From the IMG/VR virus record IMGVR_UViG_3300048837_000156, positions 1 to 39,034 of that record: a stretch of 39,034 bases of DNA; one strand, 5' to 3'. This stretch comes from a virus. Position 1 is the stretch's first letter, and every line of letters begins with the position of its first letter. Below are positions 22,675 through 30,810 of the stretch, in pieces. The notes beneath the pieces were generated by a model, which saw only the letters and a program-made list of their open reading frames with translations, was not told the DNA's origin and did not search any database. Both the position numbers and the translations under genes were made by a program.

Positions 22675-23081
22675 TGGGCAGTGCATCCGTCGATCTGCAA
22701 GACCTGATCTTTGCCAGACTGAAGGCGGATTCAGCGGTTGGCGCGATCCTCGGGGATCGCATTTACGACATGCCGCCCGGTGGCGCGGACTATCCACACA
22801 TAACGTTCGGCCCGTCCGATTATGCGCCGGACGATCCTGATTGCATCAGCGGGAGAACTGAAACGCTGCAACTGGATATCTGGCACCGGGATCAGGGCAG
22901 GCTCTGGCCGTGTCGCAAGACGGTGGATGCCGTCAAGGATGCGCTGCACCTCTATACCGGCGCGCTGGCGACGGCCGCACTGGTTGAAATGCGGGTGACG
23001 CTGGCGCGGACGATGGCTGACCCGGACGGCATCACGGCGCACGGCGTTGTGCAGGTAGCGGCGCTGATCGAGGAAGCCTAA
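22674..23081 (+). CDS. Tail completion protein, DUF3168 (gp17-like)
   Basis: The protein has 135 aa and starts in a TGATG overlap. DLQDLIFARLKADSAVGAIL, then RIYDMPPGGADYPHITFGP, ETLQLDIWHRDQGR and VDAVKDALHLY match DUF3168. This family joins tail tube to neck. The last 4 nt overlap the end of the oppositely oriented lipoprotein gene. Confidence 0.88.
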   Translation: MGSASVDLQDLIFARLKADSAVGAILGDRIYDMPPGGADYPHITFGPSDYAPDDPDCISGRTETLQLDIWHRDQGRLWPCRKTVDAVKDALHLYTGALATAALVEMRVTLARTMADPDGITAHGVVQVAALIEEA

Positions 23082-23410
23082 AACGGTTCGCAGGGTCCGA
23101 AGAAATCGACCGCCTTGAACTGGCCGTTGACGATCTTGCCGCCGAACATCTTGAACCCGACATAGCCGCCCATTCGGTTCTTGCCGTTGACTTCGCCGCA
23201 GACGCGCCGCTCGGATATGCCGTCTGTGGTCGTAATGTCGGAAGCGCGAACGTTACGGAATTGGGCGCTGCCTGGGTCGAAGAAGTCACGGGTCACGGTT
23301 GACTGGATCTGCGCCATTTGGGCTGCGGACAGGGCAATCGGTTTCGTTGCTGCGATGTTGGACATGACGCAGCCGCTCAGGAGAAACGCGGCGAATAGCA
23401 GTGTTTTCAT
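23078..23410 (-). CDS. Lipoprotein moron, opposite to late operon
   Basis: The 110-aa protein starts MKTLLFAAFLLSGCVMSN. The signal peptide and lipobox LSGC (C14) predict a lipid-anchored envelope protein. The mature part has a helix (LSAAQMAQIQSTVTRDFFDP) and a beta-rich domain (RRVCGEVNGKNRMGGYVGFK, FKAVDFFGPCEPF) with two Cys that may form a disulfide. It stands alone on the minus strand amid late genes, convergent with the tail-completion gene. This is typical of a moron expressed from its own promoter; superinfection exclusion or host-surface change is inferred. Confidence 0.82.
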   Translation of the reverse strand: MKTLLFAAFLLSGCVMSNIAATKPIALSAAQMAQIQSTVTRDFFDPGSAQFRNVRASDITTTDGISERRVCGEVNGKNRMGGYVGFKMFGGKIVNGQFKAVDFFGPCEPF

Positions 23411-23432
23411 CGGGGGCCTCGGAGGTTGAAAT

Positions 23433-23618
23433 ATGTGGGTTCGATTCACCGATGAATTCTGGTGGCGTGTCAAGCCGCAAGTGAAGATCAGATACCGCCC
23501 CGGCTCGGCGGTCAACGTTCGCCGCACATGCGGCGAAAGGGCAATCGCTGACGGCAAGGCTGTCGCGGCTGCGAATCCACGGGCAAAGCCCATCACCGCC
23601 GAAACCGGCAAAATCTAG
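23433..23618 (+). CDS. Small conserved phage protein (61 aa)
   Basis: The protein starts MWVRFTDEFWWRVKPQVKIR after GGAGG with 7-nt spacing. The shape, a short beta-rich FT..F....P.V.I.Y segment followed by NVRRTCGERAIADGKAVAAA, is known to me from small genes before the tail-tube gene in alphaproteobacterial phages. Function unknown; the role may be to bind or modify tail assembly. Its first bases overlap the divergent moron promoter. Confidence 0.7.
   Translation: MWVRFTDEFWWRVKPQVKIRYRPGSAVNVRRTCGERAIADGKAVAAANPRAKPITAETGKI
23444..23473 (-). promoter_or_regulatory. Promoter candidate for lipoprotein moron
   Basis: Minus strand: TTGACA (23468-23473), an 18-nt spacer and GTGAAT (23444-23449), about 34 nt before the ATG at 23410. 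The -35 is perfect and the -10 matches 3 of 6. It lies inside the 5' end of the rightward gene at 23433. Confidence 0.45.
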
Positions 23619-23627
23619 GAACCCAAA

Positions 23628-24068
23628 ATGTCCGCACCGAAAACCGCGCGCTTCGGCGCGATGATCATTTCCCTGTCCAACGGCGCATCGCCTCCCACGT
23701 TCACTGCGCCGTGCGGGTTCACGTCGAAGTCGCTGAGCCTGTCGAAGAACCTGTCCGAAGTTTCGATCCCCGACTGTGACGATCCCGACGCGCCGATCTG
23801 GCTGGGCCGTGATGTGCAGAGCCTGACCGCGAGCGTCACCGGTGAAGGCGTGCTTGCGGCGGAGGCGGTTCCGACTTGGCAGGATGCCTTCGACAGCACG
23901 GCCAGCGTCGAGGTGCAGGTCGAGATTACCTTTGCCACCGGCGTGCTGACCTACCAGGGCTTCATGCACCTTGAAAGCATGGAGATCACTGCCGAACAGG
24001 GCGGGCGGGTGCAGATGAGCATCTCGATGCAGTCGGACGGCGAACTCGTCGGAACGTGGGGAACCTGA
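23628..24068 (+). CDS. Major tail tube protein
   Basis: The 146-aa protein starts MSAPKTARFGAMIISLSNGA. It is beta-rich, with GRDVQSLTASVTGEGVLAAE, VEVQVEITFATGVLTYQGFM and MEITAEQGGRVQMSISMQSD, the pattern of siphophage/GTA tail tube proteins whose hexamers stack into the tail. Its place before the chaperones and tape measure supports this. Confidence 0.85.
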   Translation: MSAPKTARFGAMIISLSNGASPPTFTAPCGFTSKSLSLSKNLSEVSIPDCDDPDAPIWLGRDVQSLTASVTGEGVLAAEAVPTWQDAFDSTASVEVQVEITFATGVLTYQGFMHLESMEITAEQGGRVQMSISMQSDGELVGTWGT

Positions 24069-24637
24069 TGCGGGACGGGTCGGTCGAGTTCGAATGGGCG
24101 GGTTCGGCCCGCCTGTTCCGGCTTGGCTGGGGCGAACTGATCGCGCTGCAGGAACATTGCGATGCCGGGCCATATTACATTCTGGCGCGGATTGGGGCGG
24201 GTGGCTGGCGGGTCCGCGACTTGCTGCACACCATCCGCCTCGGGCTGATCGGTGGCGGCTATTCCGCGCCTGAGGCCCGCGCGCTGGTGGCGGAGCACGT
24301 CGAGGGCAATCCGCCGACGCAGAACGTGCTGGCGGCTCAGATCATACTCGCGGCGGCGTTGGTGGGGGCAGACGATGAGGCCCCCGGCAAGGAGCGGAAG
24401 TCATCGGATCGCCCAGCCGCCGAGCTTCGCAACGGCAAGATCAAGATCGCCGGCCTGTTCGGGGCCGGGGCCGCGATGGGGTTCACGCCCGACGATGTGA
24501 AGCGGTGTTCGGTGTGGGAATTCAGCGCGGCGCTGAGCGGTTACGTCGACGCCAACACGCCACCGGACAAGGGGCTTGCCGACGATGAGCGCGACAACCT
24601 ATGGGAAATGGTCCAAGCCAGGATGGCAATGAACTGA
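24068..24637 (+). CDS. GTA-type tail assembly chaperone (TAC-11 like), long form
   Basis: The 189-aa protein starts in a TGATG overlap. Residues 1-100 match the gene-transfer-agent chaperone family: FEWAGSARLFRLGWGELIAL, GGWRVRDLLHTIRLGLIGGG, PEARALVAEHVEGN. Residues about 135-189 (AMGFTPDDVKRCSVWEFSAA, DERDNLWEMVQAR) look like the second chaperone segment which other phages make by frameshift. So this may be a natural G-T-like fusion in one frame. It keeps tape measure protein soluble during tail assembly. Confidence 0.8.
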   Translation: MRDGSVEFEWAGSARLFRLGWGELIALQEHCDAGPYYILARIGAGGWRVRDLLHTIRLGLIGGGYSAPEARALVAEHVEGNPPTQNVLAAQIILAAALVGADDEAPGKERKSSDRPAAELRNGKIKIAGLFGAGAAMGFTPDDVKRCSVWEFSAALSGYVDANTPPDKGLADDERDNLWEMVQARMAMN

Positions 24638-25029
24638 TGGCGGTCAAGAACCTCGACAAGTTGCTGCGCCGGTTCCATGCGTTGCCGGTTTCGATACAGA
24701 CGGCCGCGCAATTGGCTCAGGACGAAATGGCGACGAAGATGGTTGCCGAAATGAAGGTGCTTGTCCCGGTTGATCAGGGCAAGTTGTCGGCGTCGATCCG
24801 CAAGGAACGTCGCGGGCCGATCAGTGTGGCGATTCTGGCGGGCGATGAGACGACTGAAGTTCAGGTCGGCGGCACCAAGCTGCAGAACGCTGCGCTGCAG
24901 GAATACGGCACCAAGAAGATGCCGGCCAACCCGTTCTTCGGCCCGGTGGTCAGGGTCAACCGGCAACTGGCGCAGCGGCGCATTCGGGCGGCCGCAGTCA
25001 AGGCGGCACGGGCGGAGTGGGGCGTATGA
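24637..25029 (+). CDS. HK97 gp10-like tail/neck protein
   Basis: The 130-aa protein starts in a TGATG overlap. LVPVDQGKLSASIRKER, VQVGGTKLQNAALQEYGTKK and MPANPFFGPVVRVNRQLAQR match the HK97 gp10 family (tail terminator/neck component). In most siphophages this gene lies between head-closure and DUF3168 genes. Here it has moved between two chaperone genes. Confidence 0.87.
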   Translation: MAVKNLDKLLRRFHALPVSIQTAAQLAQDEMATKMVAEMKVLVPVDQGKLSASIRKERRGPISVAILAGDETTEVQVGGTKLQNAALQEYGTKKMPANPFFGPVVRVNRQLAQRRIRAAAVKAARAEWGV

Positions 25030-25370
25030 GCGATAAACCCCGCGGACAAGTCACGCTGCAATGGGCCGGCGGCGAGCATGAATTCCGCCTGACATGGGCG
25101 GCGCTGCGGTCGGTCGAGACGGCAACCGACATGGGTCCGCTGGCGCTGTTGGGGGCGTTGCAGGGCGGCACATGGCGGCTCGACCACGCTGCTACGGTGC
25201 TGCGGCACGGGCTGATCGGCGCCGGGATGGAGCCGCTTGAGGCGAAGTCGCTGCTGCTGAAAACCGCCGATATCTGCACTCCGGTTGAAATGGTGAAACC
25301 TGCAACGCTGGCACTGGCAGCGGCGCTGTTCGGGCTTTCGGATGACGTGAAGGACGCCGACAATGGCTGA
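25026..25370 (+). CDS. GTA-type tail assembly chaperone, short paralogue
   Basis: The 114-aa protein starts MSDKPRGQVTLQWAGG in an ATGA overlap. It is clearly related to the first 100 residues of the chaperone at 24068: LQWAGGEHEFRLTWAAL, then DMGPLALLGALQGGTWRLDH and LRHGLIGAGMEPLEAKSLLL. It lacks the second segment. It directly precedes the tape measure gene, with which it overlaps by 8 nt. Confidence 0.8.
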   Translation: MSDKPRGQVTLQWAGGEHEFRLTWAALRSVETATDMGPLALLGALQGGTWRLDHAATVLRHGLIGAGMEPLEAKSLLLKTADICTPVEMVKPATLALAAALFGLSDDVKDADNG

Positions 25371-27339
25371 ACCTCTCGAATTCGAGGTGGACGTGCAGAT
25401 CAAGAAACTGGTGCAGTCGCTTGCGCAGGCAGAGGCGCGGGTAAACAAAACCGCCACCCGCATCGACGCTGATTTCCGGCGCACCAATGCGCGAGTGTCG
25501 ACCGGGGTTGCACAGTCTGCGGCGGGTTTCGCGCGGCTGGGACAGGTCACCGGCGCGCAACGGTTCGTGCTTCAAAACACCGCCAACCAGCTTGGTGATA
25601 TCGCGGTGCAGCTGGAGACCGGCGCGTCTGCATCGCGGGTGTTCGGACAGCAGCTGCCGCAGATTCTGGGCGGATTCGGTGCGCTTGGCGGCACGCTAGG
25701 GCTGGTCGCGCCGCTGCTGGGCACGGTGGCGGCGCTTGGGATTCCGCTGGCGGCGATGTTCTTGGCGACGGGCAAGGGCGTCGAGGAAGCAGCGGTTAAG
25801 GTCGAGACGTTTCAGGAACGCCTGAGCGATGCGACGGCAGCGCTGGGGCGGGCAGAGGACGCCCTGCGGCTTGCGGCGGCCGGGGCGGCCGTCGACGTTG
25901 CGGCGCGCTATCACACGCTCAACGCCGAGATTCAGAAGCTGGTCGGCAGTCTGGCAGAGTTGGAAGTCTTTGGCGCAAGGCAGCAGGGCGACGAGCTGAT
26001 CAGTGGCATCCTTCCGGGCCTCACGGCGTCGAAGGAGCAGCTCCAGCTGGCAACCGTGGAATATGACAAGCAACTCGCCCGGCTTGGAGAGATTTTCGGC
26101 CTGCAACAGGGCGTGGCGACAATGGATCAAAGCCGGTTCGATGCCTTGGAAAGGGAACGGATCGCCATTGAAGCGCAGTTGCGGGCCAGCGAAGGCTTGC
26201 GCGATGAATTGTCGAAGATCGGGGATGCGCTGAACCTTTTGCCAGAAGAGGCGGCCCGGTTCGCAGGACATATCATCGATGCGCAAGAGGCGATGAAGCG
26301 CGGCGACTTTGAAGCGGCGGCGGATGCGCTGAGGGCGGCGCAGGATTACGCCAGATCGCTGGGCTTCACGATCGAAGACGAGATAGTCCGAAACCTGATC
26401 CAGGCGGAGGACTTTACCCGGCAGACCGCGGCGCGAATGGGCGATGTGCAGATTGCCGCTGATGGCGTTGTCAGTTCGACCGCTGGCATAGTCGCTAACA
26501 TCAGTTCGGCGGCGAACCAAGCCGCGCGGCTCGCCGGGAACTTGGCCGAATCCGCTAAAAACATCAACTTCGACGCCAGCGATCTGGCGCCGGCAACGTC
26601 GCCGCGGCCGCGCCCTGCCCCGGCCCTGATAGGCGAAGGCGGCGCCGTGGCGAGTGCCGGGGGCGGCAGAGGTGGCGGCGGTGGCGGCGGCGTCAACCCG
26701 CTTGTTGCCCAGCTGGAGACAATCCGCAGATCGCTGATGACGCAGGAACAAGTGGAACTCGAGTCGTTCGGAAAGCAGCAGGAACAATTGCAGGCGGCGC
26801 TGGAGCAGAAGCTGCTGACCCAGCAGGAATACAATGCGCTGATGGAAGATGCACAGCGCCAGCACCAGCAGAAGATGAGCAATCTGGAGCGGACGCAGCA
26901 AAACCAGCGTTTGTCGGCCTATGCCGGGGCGCTGGGCGATCTGTCGTCGCTTATGGAAACGAATAACAAGAAGCTGTTCGCGATCGGCAAGGCGGCGGCA
27001 ATCGCCGAGGCGACGGTCAGCGGCTATCAGGCGGCGGTCGAGGCATGGCAGAAAGGCATGGAAATCGGCGGCCCGCCGGTTGCCGCGGCTTTCGCGGCGG
27101 CATCTATTGCCAAGACCGGGGCGCTGATTTCCAAGCTGGCATCATCCAGCATCGGCGGCGCGGGCGGCAATTCAGATACCGGCGGCGGGGCGGTCGCGCC
27201 AACGCAGGCCGGGACTTACCTCAACTTCACCTTCACCGGCGGCTATTCGACGCCGGAACAGATGGGGCGCTTCATGGTGGCGTCGCTCAATTCGGCGATC
27301 GAGAATGGCGCGACCATCCGCGGCGCGAGGATTGTCTGA
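25363..27339 (+). CDS. Tail tape measure protein
   Basis: The 658-aa protein starts MAEPLEFEVDVQIKKLVQSL. Long helical stretches flank a hydrophobic part (about 105-140: LGGTLGLVAPLLGTVAALGI). A glycine-rich linker (GGGRGGGGGGGVNPL, about 430-445) and Gln-rich coiled coil (EQKLLTQQEYNALMEDAQR) follow, ending with the IGKAAAIAEATVSGYQAAVE segment common to lambda-type tape measures. At about 0.15 nm per residue the tail would be near 100 nm (rule of thumb, not measured). Confidence 0.9.
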   Translation: MAEPLEFEVDVQIKKLVQSLAQAEARVNKTATRIDADFRRTNARVSTGVAQSAAGFARLGQVTGAQRFVLQNTANQLGDIAVQLETGASASRVFGQQLPQILGGFGALGGTLGLVAPLLGTVAALGIPLAAMFLATGKGVEEAAVKVETFQERLSDATAALGRAEDALRLAAAGAAVDVAARYHTLNAEIQKLVGSLAELEVFGARQQGDELISGILPGLTASKEQLQLATVEYDKQLARLGEIFGLQQGVATMDQSRFDALERERIAIEAQLRASEGLRDELSKIGDALNLLPEEAARFAGHIIDAQEAMKRGDFEAAADALRAAQDYARSLGFTIEDEIVRNLIQAEDFTRQTAARMGDVQIAADGVVSSTAGIVANISSAANQAARLAGNLAESAKNINFDASDLAPATSPRPRPAPALIGEGGAVASAGGGRGGGGGGGVNPLVAQLETIRRSLMTQEQVELESFGKQQEQLQAALEQKLLTQQEYNALMEDAQRQHQQKMSNLERTQQNQRLSAYAGALGDLSSLMETNNKKLFAIGKAAAIAEATVSGYQAAVEAWQKGMEIGGPPVAAAFAAASIAKTGALISKLASSSIGGAGGNSDTGGGAVAPTQAGTYLNFTFTGGYSTPEQMGRFMVASLNSAIENGATIRGARIV

Positions 27340-28184
27340 TGGGCGTTGTGATCCCGACAGGCTACGTCAAGCCCTATGGGGATCGTTCCTTGATGTGCGC
27401 CCGCATCCTGCACGCCGGCGTTTGGCTTGCGGGCGGCGCCGCGGCGGCGTCCACCACCGCGGCGGGATATTTTGCGGACGGCCCGCTGAACAGCCTGACC
27501 TATGAGCGGTGGAAGCCCGCGGCCGCGCCCGCGACCTACGAATACAACCACGGCAGCGCCGCGCAGTGCGACTGCGCCGGGATTGCGGCGCACCGGCTCG
27601 GGTCCGCCGGGGCGACGGTGGCGCTCCAGTATTACGATGCAACATGGATCACGATCGCCAGCGTCGCGCCGACCGACGATATGCCCGTCCTGTTCCTTTT
27701 CGCGCCGGTGACGGCGCAGCGGTGGCGCCTGTCGATCACGGGCGCCGCGGCCGAGGTTGGCGTATTCAAGCTGGGGATGGCCATGCAGATGCCGCAAACC
27801 GTCGATCCGGGGCACCAGCCGCTCAACCTGTCGCGGCAAGTTCAGCTGCGCACCAACCGTTCGGATACGGGCGAGACGCTGGGCCGATCTATCCAGCGCA
27901 CGATGCTTGGCACGTCCTACCAGTGGCGCAACCTCGAGGACCAGTGGGTCCGGGACGTGTGGCGGCCGTTCCAGAGCGCGATCGCGGCCGAGCCGTTCTT
28001 CATGGCATGGCAGCCTGAAGTCTGGTCCGAGGTCGCGCTCTGCAGCGTCGATGAACTGCCGGTGCCGGTAGAAACCGGCGAGCGCACCCGGTCGCGTGTC
28101 CTGCAGGTCAGTGACGTGACCGACCCACGGGTGCGGGCGCTGTTCAGCGTCGAGATGAAGGTGCGTGCCCATGCCTGGGACTGA
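27339..28184 (+). CDS. Distal tail/baseplate protein
   Basis: The 281-aa protein starts MGVVIPTGYVKPYGDRSLMC in a TGATG overlap. It is beta-rich and Ala/Gly-rich, with a sandwich-like middle (GATVALQYYDATWITIASVA, AQRWRLSITGAAAEVGVFK) and a C-terminal domain (NLEDQWVRDVWRPFQSAIAA). The position straight after the tape measure is that of distal tail proteins, and the carbohydrate-binding-like sandwich would fit. Family not firmly identified. Confidence 0.7.
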   Translation: MGVVIPTGYVKPYGDRSLMCARILHAGVWLAGGAAAASTTAAGYFADGPLNSLTYERWKPAAAPATYEYNHGSAAQCDCAGIAAHRLGSAGATVALQYYDATWITIASVAPTDDMPVLFLFAPVTAQRWRLSITGAAAEVGVFKLGMAMQMPQTVDPGHQPLNLSRQVQLRTNRSDTGETLGRSIQRTMLGTSYQWRNLEDQWVRDVWRPFQSAIAAEPFFMAWQPEVWSEVALCSVDELPVPVETGERTRSRVLQVSDVTDPRVRALFSVEMKVRAHAWD

Positions 28185-29928
28185 GGTCACGCCGGGGCGC
28201 GAGCCGGTCCAGTTTGTCGAGATCAGGCAACCGCTCTGTTCCCGGACGTTCGGGGTGGCGCCCTGCATGGCAACCGGCACCGCCGATCAGAAGTGCTACA
28301 ACACCCGCAGGAGCTGCCGTGATCCTGCGAACTTCGCGCTGGGCGCGCCGCTGGCGCTGGTCTTCGGCCGGGGCGGGGTGGCGGAGCAGGGCGCTACCGG
28401 CGCGACCTACGTCTTTCCGGCGCTGCTTTCGGTGACGACCGCGCCGACGCGGATCAACCTTGCGGGCTCCAACCCGGACGCAAAGGGCATTGGCAACCGC
28501 GCTGTCTGCACGGTCACACTGGCAGATTTCCAACACACCGACAGGCTGGTTGACCCCTACGTGGCAGGGCGAAGCTGGAACCCGCTGGCGGCGGATCGTG
28601 GCACGTTCTGGACCCGATGGCTGGCGCGCAACCCCTATCGGCAGAACATCGAGATGATCGTGTATGACGGCTACGCGGGGCAGGCCCTGTCGGCGATGGT
28701 CAAGCGCACCTACTTCCTGCAGGACGCCAACCTCTCCGGCGACAAGATGACGATCACCGGCAAGGACGTTCTGGCACGCGTCGAGGATCGTAAGGCGCAG
28801 GCGCCGCTGGCATCGCCGGGGGTGCTGCAAACCGACATTGGTTTCGCCGCCACCAGCTTCGAGGCAACGAATGCGGTGCTTGCCGACTACCCCGCTACGG
28901 GGACGCTGCGGATCGGAAACGAGTGCATGACCTACGCCGGCCGCGCCACCACGGCGAACGGCGTGACCTTCACCGGCGTTGCGCGCGGCACCGACAACAC
29001 GACTGCGGAGGACCATTCTGCCGAGGACGGGATACAGCTTTGCTTGCGGTGGCACCGGACGCCTCTGGTAGAGGTTTACGAGGAACTGCTGAGTGATTTT
29101 TCTGGCGTGGCGATGGCATGGCTTGACCTGGCTGGATGGAATGTCGAGGCGGATAACTACCTGTCGTTCTACGATCTGACCGGGCTGGTCACGGAGCCGA
29201 CTGCGGTGGTGGACCTGCTGTCGGAGATACAGATTCAGACGGTCAGCTATCTCTGGTGGGATGAGCGGGTGGCGCTGGTGAAGCTGAAAGCGGTGCGCGG
29301 GATCGAGGAACTGCCGCCGCTGCTGACTGACGCAACCCACATCATCGAGGACGCCTTCGCGATATCCGAGAAGCCGCGCGAACGGGCCTCGCAGGTCTGG
29401 GTAAGCTGGGGCCAAGTTGACCCTACCAAGGGCGTTGAGGATATCGGAAACTATACTGCGACCAGCGTCTTTGCGGATATCGAAAGCGAAGCCGCGATCA
29501 AGTATGGCGAGCCGTCGATCCGCAAGGTATTCGCGCGGTTCCTGCCCGCCGGGGCACAGGCCGACACGACTGCATCGAAGATCATCACCCGCTATGTCGA
29601 GACGCCGAGCGAAGTGCAATTCGCGATGGATGCCAAGGACCGGCAATACTGGGTCGGGGACACGGTGCGGATCAGTCATTGGCGCGATGTGGATGTTTAC
29701 GGGGCGCGGCGGGTCAGGACATGGACGATAGTCTCGGCAGAGGAAACCCTGCCGGGTGAGGTGGTGCAATACGGGGCGGAAGACACGACCCTTTCCGGGC
29801 GAATTGCTTTCATCATGGCGGGAGGCGCGGCGAACTATCCGGGGCCGTCGGCGCCATTCAAGAATGCCTACATCGGCGATGCCGCTGGCCTGCTGTCAGA
29901 TGGCACCAATTGCGCGAGGATCAACTGA
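28171..29928 (+). CDS. Tail hub/tip protein with four-cysteine motif
   Basis: The protein has about 585 aa, starting MPGTEVTPGREPVQFVEIRQ and overlapping the previous gene by 14 nt. Four Cys near the N-terminus (C23, C32, C42, C49; spacing x8, x9, x6) recall the iron-sulfur cysteines of lambda gpL and GTA hub proteins. The rest is beta-rich (VYDGYAGQALSAMVKRTYFL, RIGNECMTYAGRATTANGVT, PSEVQFAMDAKDRQYWVGDT), like baseplate hub/tail-associated proteins. It probably forms the tip that joins fibre proteins to the tube. Confidence 0.75.
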   Translation: MPGTEVTPGREPVQFVEIRQPLCSRTFGVAPCMATGTADQKCYNTRRSCRDPANFALGAPLALVFGRGGVAEQGATGATYVFPALLSVTTAPTRINLAGSNPDAKGIGNRAVCTVTLADFQHTDRLVDPYVAGRSWNPLAADRGTFWTRWLARNPYRQNIEMIVYDGYAGQALSAMVKRTYFLQDANLSGDKMTITGKDVLARVEDRKAQAPLASPGVLQTDIGFAATSFEATNAVLADYPATGTLRIGNECMTYAGRATTANGVTFTGVARGTDNTTAEDHSAEDGIQLCLRWHRTPLVEVYEELLSDFSGVAMAWLDLAGWNVEADNYLSFYDLTGLVTEPTAVVDLLSEIQIQTVSYLWWDERVALVKLKAVRGIEELPPLLTDATHIIEDAFAISEKPRERASQVWVSWGQVDPTKGVEDIGNYTATSVFADIESEAAIKYGEPSIRKVFARFLPAGAQADTTASKIITRYVETPSEVQFAMDAKDRQYWVGDTVRISHWRDVDVYGARRVRTWTIVSAEETLPGEVVQYGAEDTTLSGRIAFIMAGGAANYPGPSAPFKNAYIGDAAGLLSDGTNCARIN

Positions 29929-30462
29929 ATGGCATGGACCGCAATCGCCAATGGCTCCATCGACCAGGACAGCCCGGTCACGCAACCGCTGATGACCGCC
30001 TATCGGGACAATCAGATCATGGCGGTCCAGATGGGCTGGGCGCCCTGGGACGTCTCCCAGCCGTCCGATACCACGGCCGGACCGATCTACGACTGGTCGG
30101 TGCTGGGTTCGGTGTCTTCTATCGAGACGCCGAGCTTCGTTGACAACTTCGAATATCGCATCATCGCCGATGCGGTCACGGTTTCGATTGGCGGCGGCGG
30201 AACGGGAGAACTGACGGTTTCGCTTTATGGCGCCACGGACGGGTATTCGGCGCCGGTAACAGTGACGCCAACCGCATCTGTTCTTGGGGTAATGGCTGAA
30301 ATCCAAATGCCGCGAATGTCAACGCGGGTTCACTTTGTAGGGCAGGTGGCGGTCACATTCGGGTCGGCGCAGAAAGTCTCCAAGGCAAAGATCGCGACCG
30401 CCGTGGCGGGGACAATCACCGGCGGCAAGGTATGGTTGCAGCGCCGACGCGTGATTGTCTGA
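29929..30462 (+). CDS. Tail tip-associated protein (177 aa)
   Basis: It starts MAWTAIANGSIDQDSPVTQP directly after the previous stop. The first 40 residues (LMTAYRDNQIMAVQMGWAPW) recur in many phage tail proteins as a conserved adaptor segment. The remainder is a beta-rich domain (VSIGGGGTGELTVSLYGA) possibly for carbohydrate or fibre docking. Function inferred from position. Confidence 0.65.
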   Translation: MAWTAIANGSIDQDSPVTQPLMTAYRDNQIMAVQMGWAPWDVSQPSDTTAGPIYDWSVLGSVSSIETPSFVDNFEYRIIADAVTVSIGGGGTGELTVSLYGATDGYSAPVTVTPTASVLGVMAEIQMPRMSTRVHFVGQVAVTFGSAQKVSKAKIATAVAGTITGGKVWLQRRRVIV

Positions 30463-30791
30463 TGCCGAAAGTGTTGGTGTTTTCGGACGGCGCGCCGATG
30501 GTCCGCGATATGACGTTCGACGAGATGACCGACGATCAGCGCCTCGATGTTGAGCGCGACGCGATGGTTGTGAGCCGGTTTCAGGCGCGCGCCGCCTTGA
30601 TGGGGGCCGATCTGTTGGCTGCGACAGACGCGCTGGTGGCCGAGGCTGATGAATTGACCAAACTTGCATGGGCGGATGCCGGCACATTCGAGCGCCGCAG
30701 CCCAGCGATTGCATCACTCGGGGCGCAGCTGGGCCTGACCGATACGCAGATCGACGACCTGTTCCGCGCGGCTGCGCTGATCCACGCCTAG
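30462..30791 (+). CDS. Hypothetical tail-module protein (109 aa)
   Basis: It starts MPKVLVFSDGAPMVRDMTFD in a TGATG overlap, and is helical and acidic (EMTDDQRLDVERDAMVVSRF, GLTDTQIDDLFRAAALIHA). Small acidic proteins next to tailspike genes are often fibre-assembly chaperones, but no family is recognised here. Confidence 0.6.
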   Translation: MPKVLVFSDGAPMVRDMTFDEMTDDQRLDVERDAMVVSRFQARAALMGADLLAATDALVAEADELTKLAWADAGTFERRSPAIASLGAQLGLTDTQIDDLFRAAALIHA

Positions 30792-30810
30792 GACACCCGG
30801 AGAATTTACA

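Noticed and set aside
24600-24660. Programmed frameshift for tail chaperones
   Set aside because: No slippery heptamer is seen at the end of the first chaperone; the long form is already in one frame and a second copy exists.
28144-29769. 541-aa minus-strand frame
   Set aside because: Antisense shadow of the hub gene; shadow-type composition.
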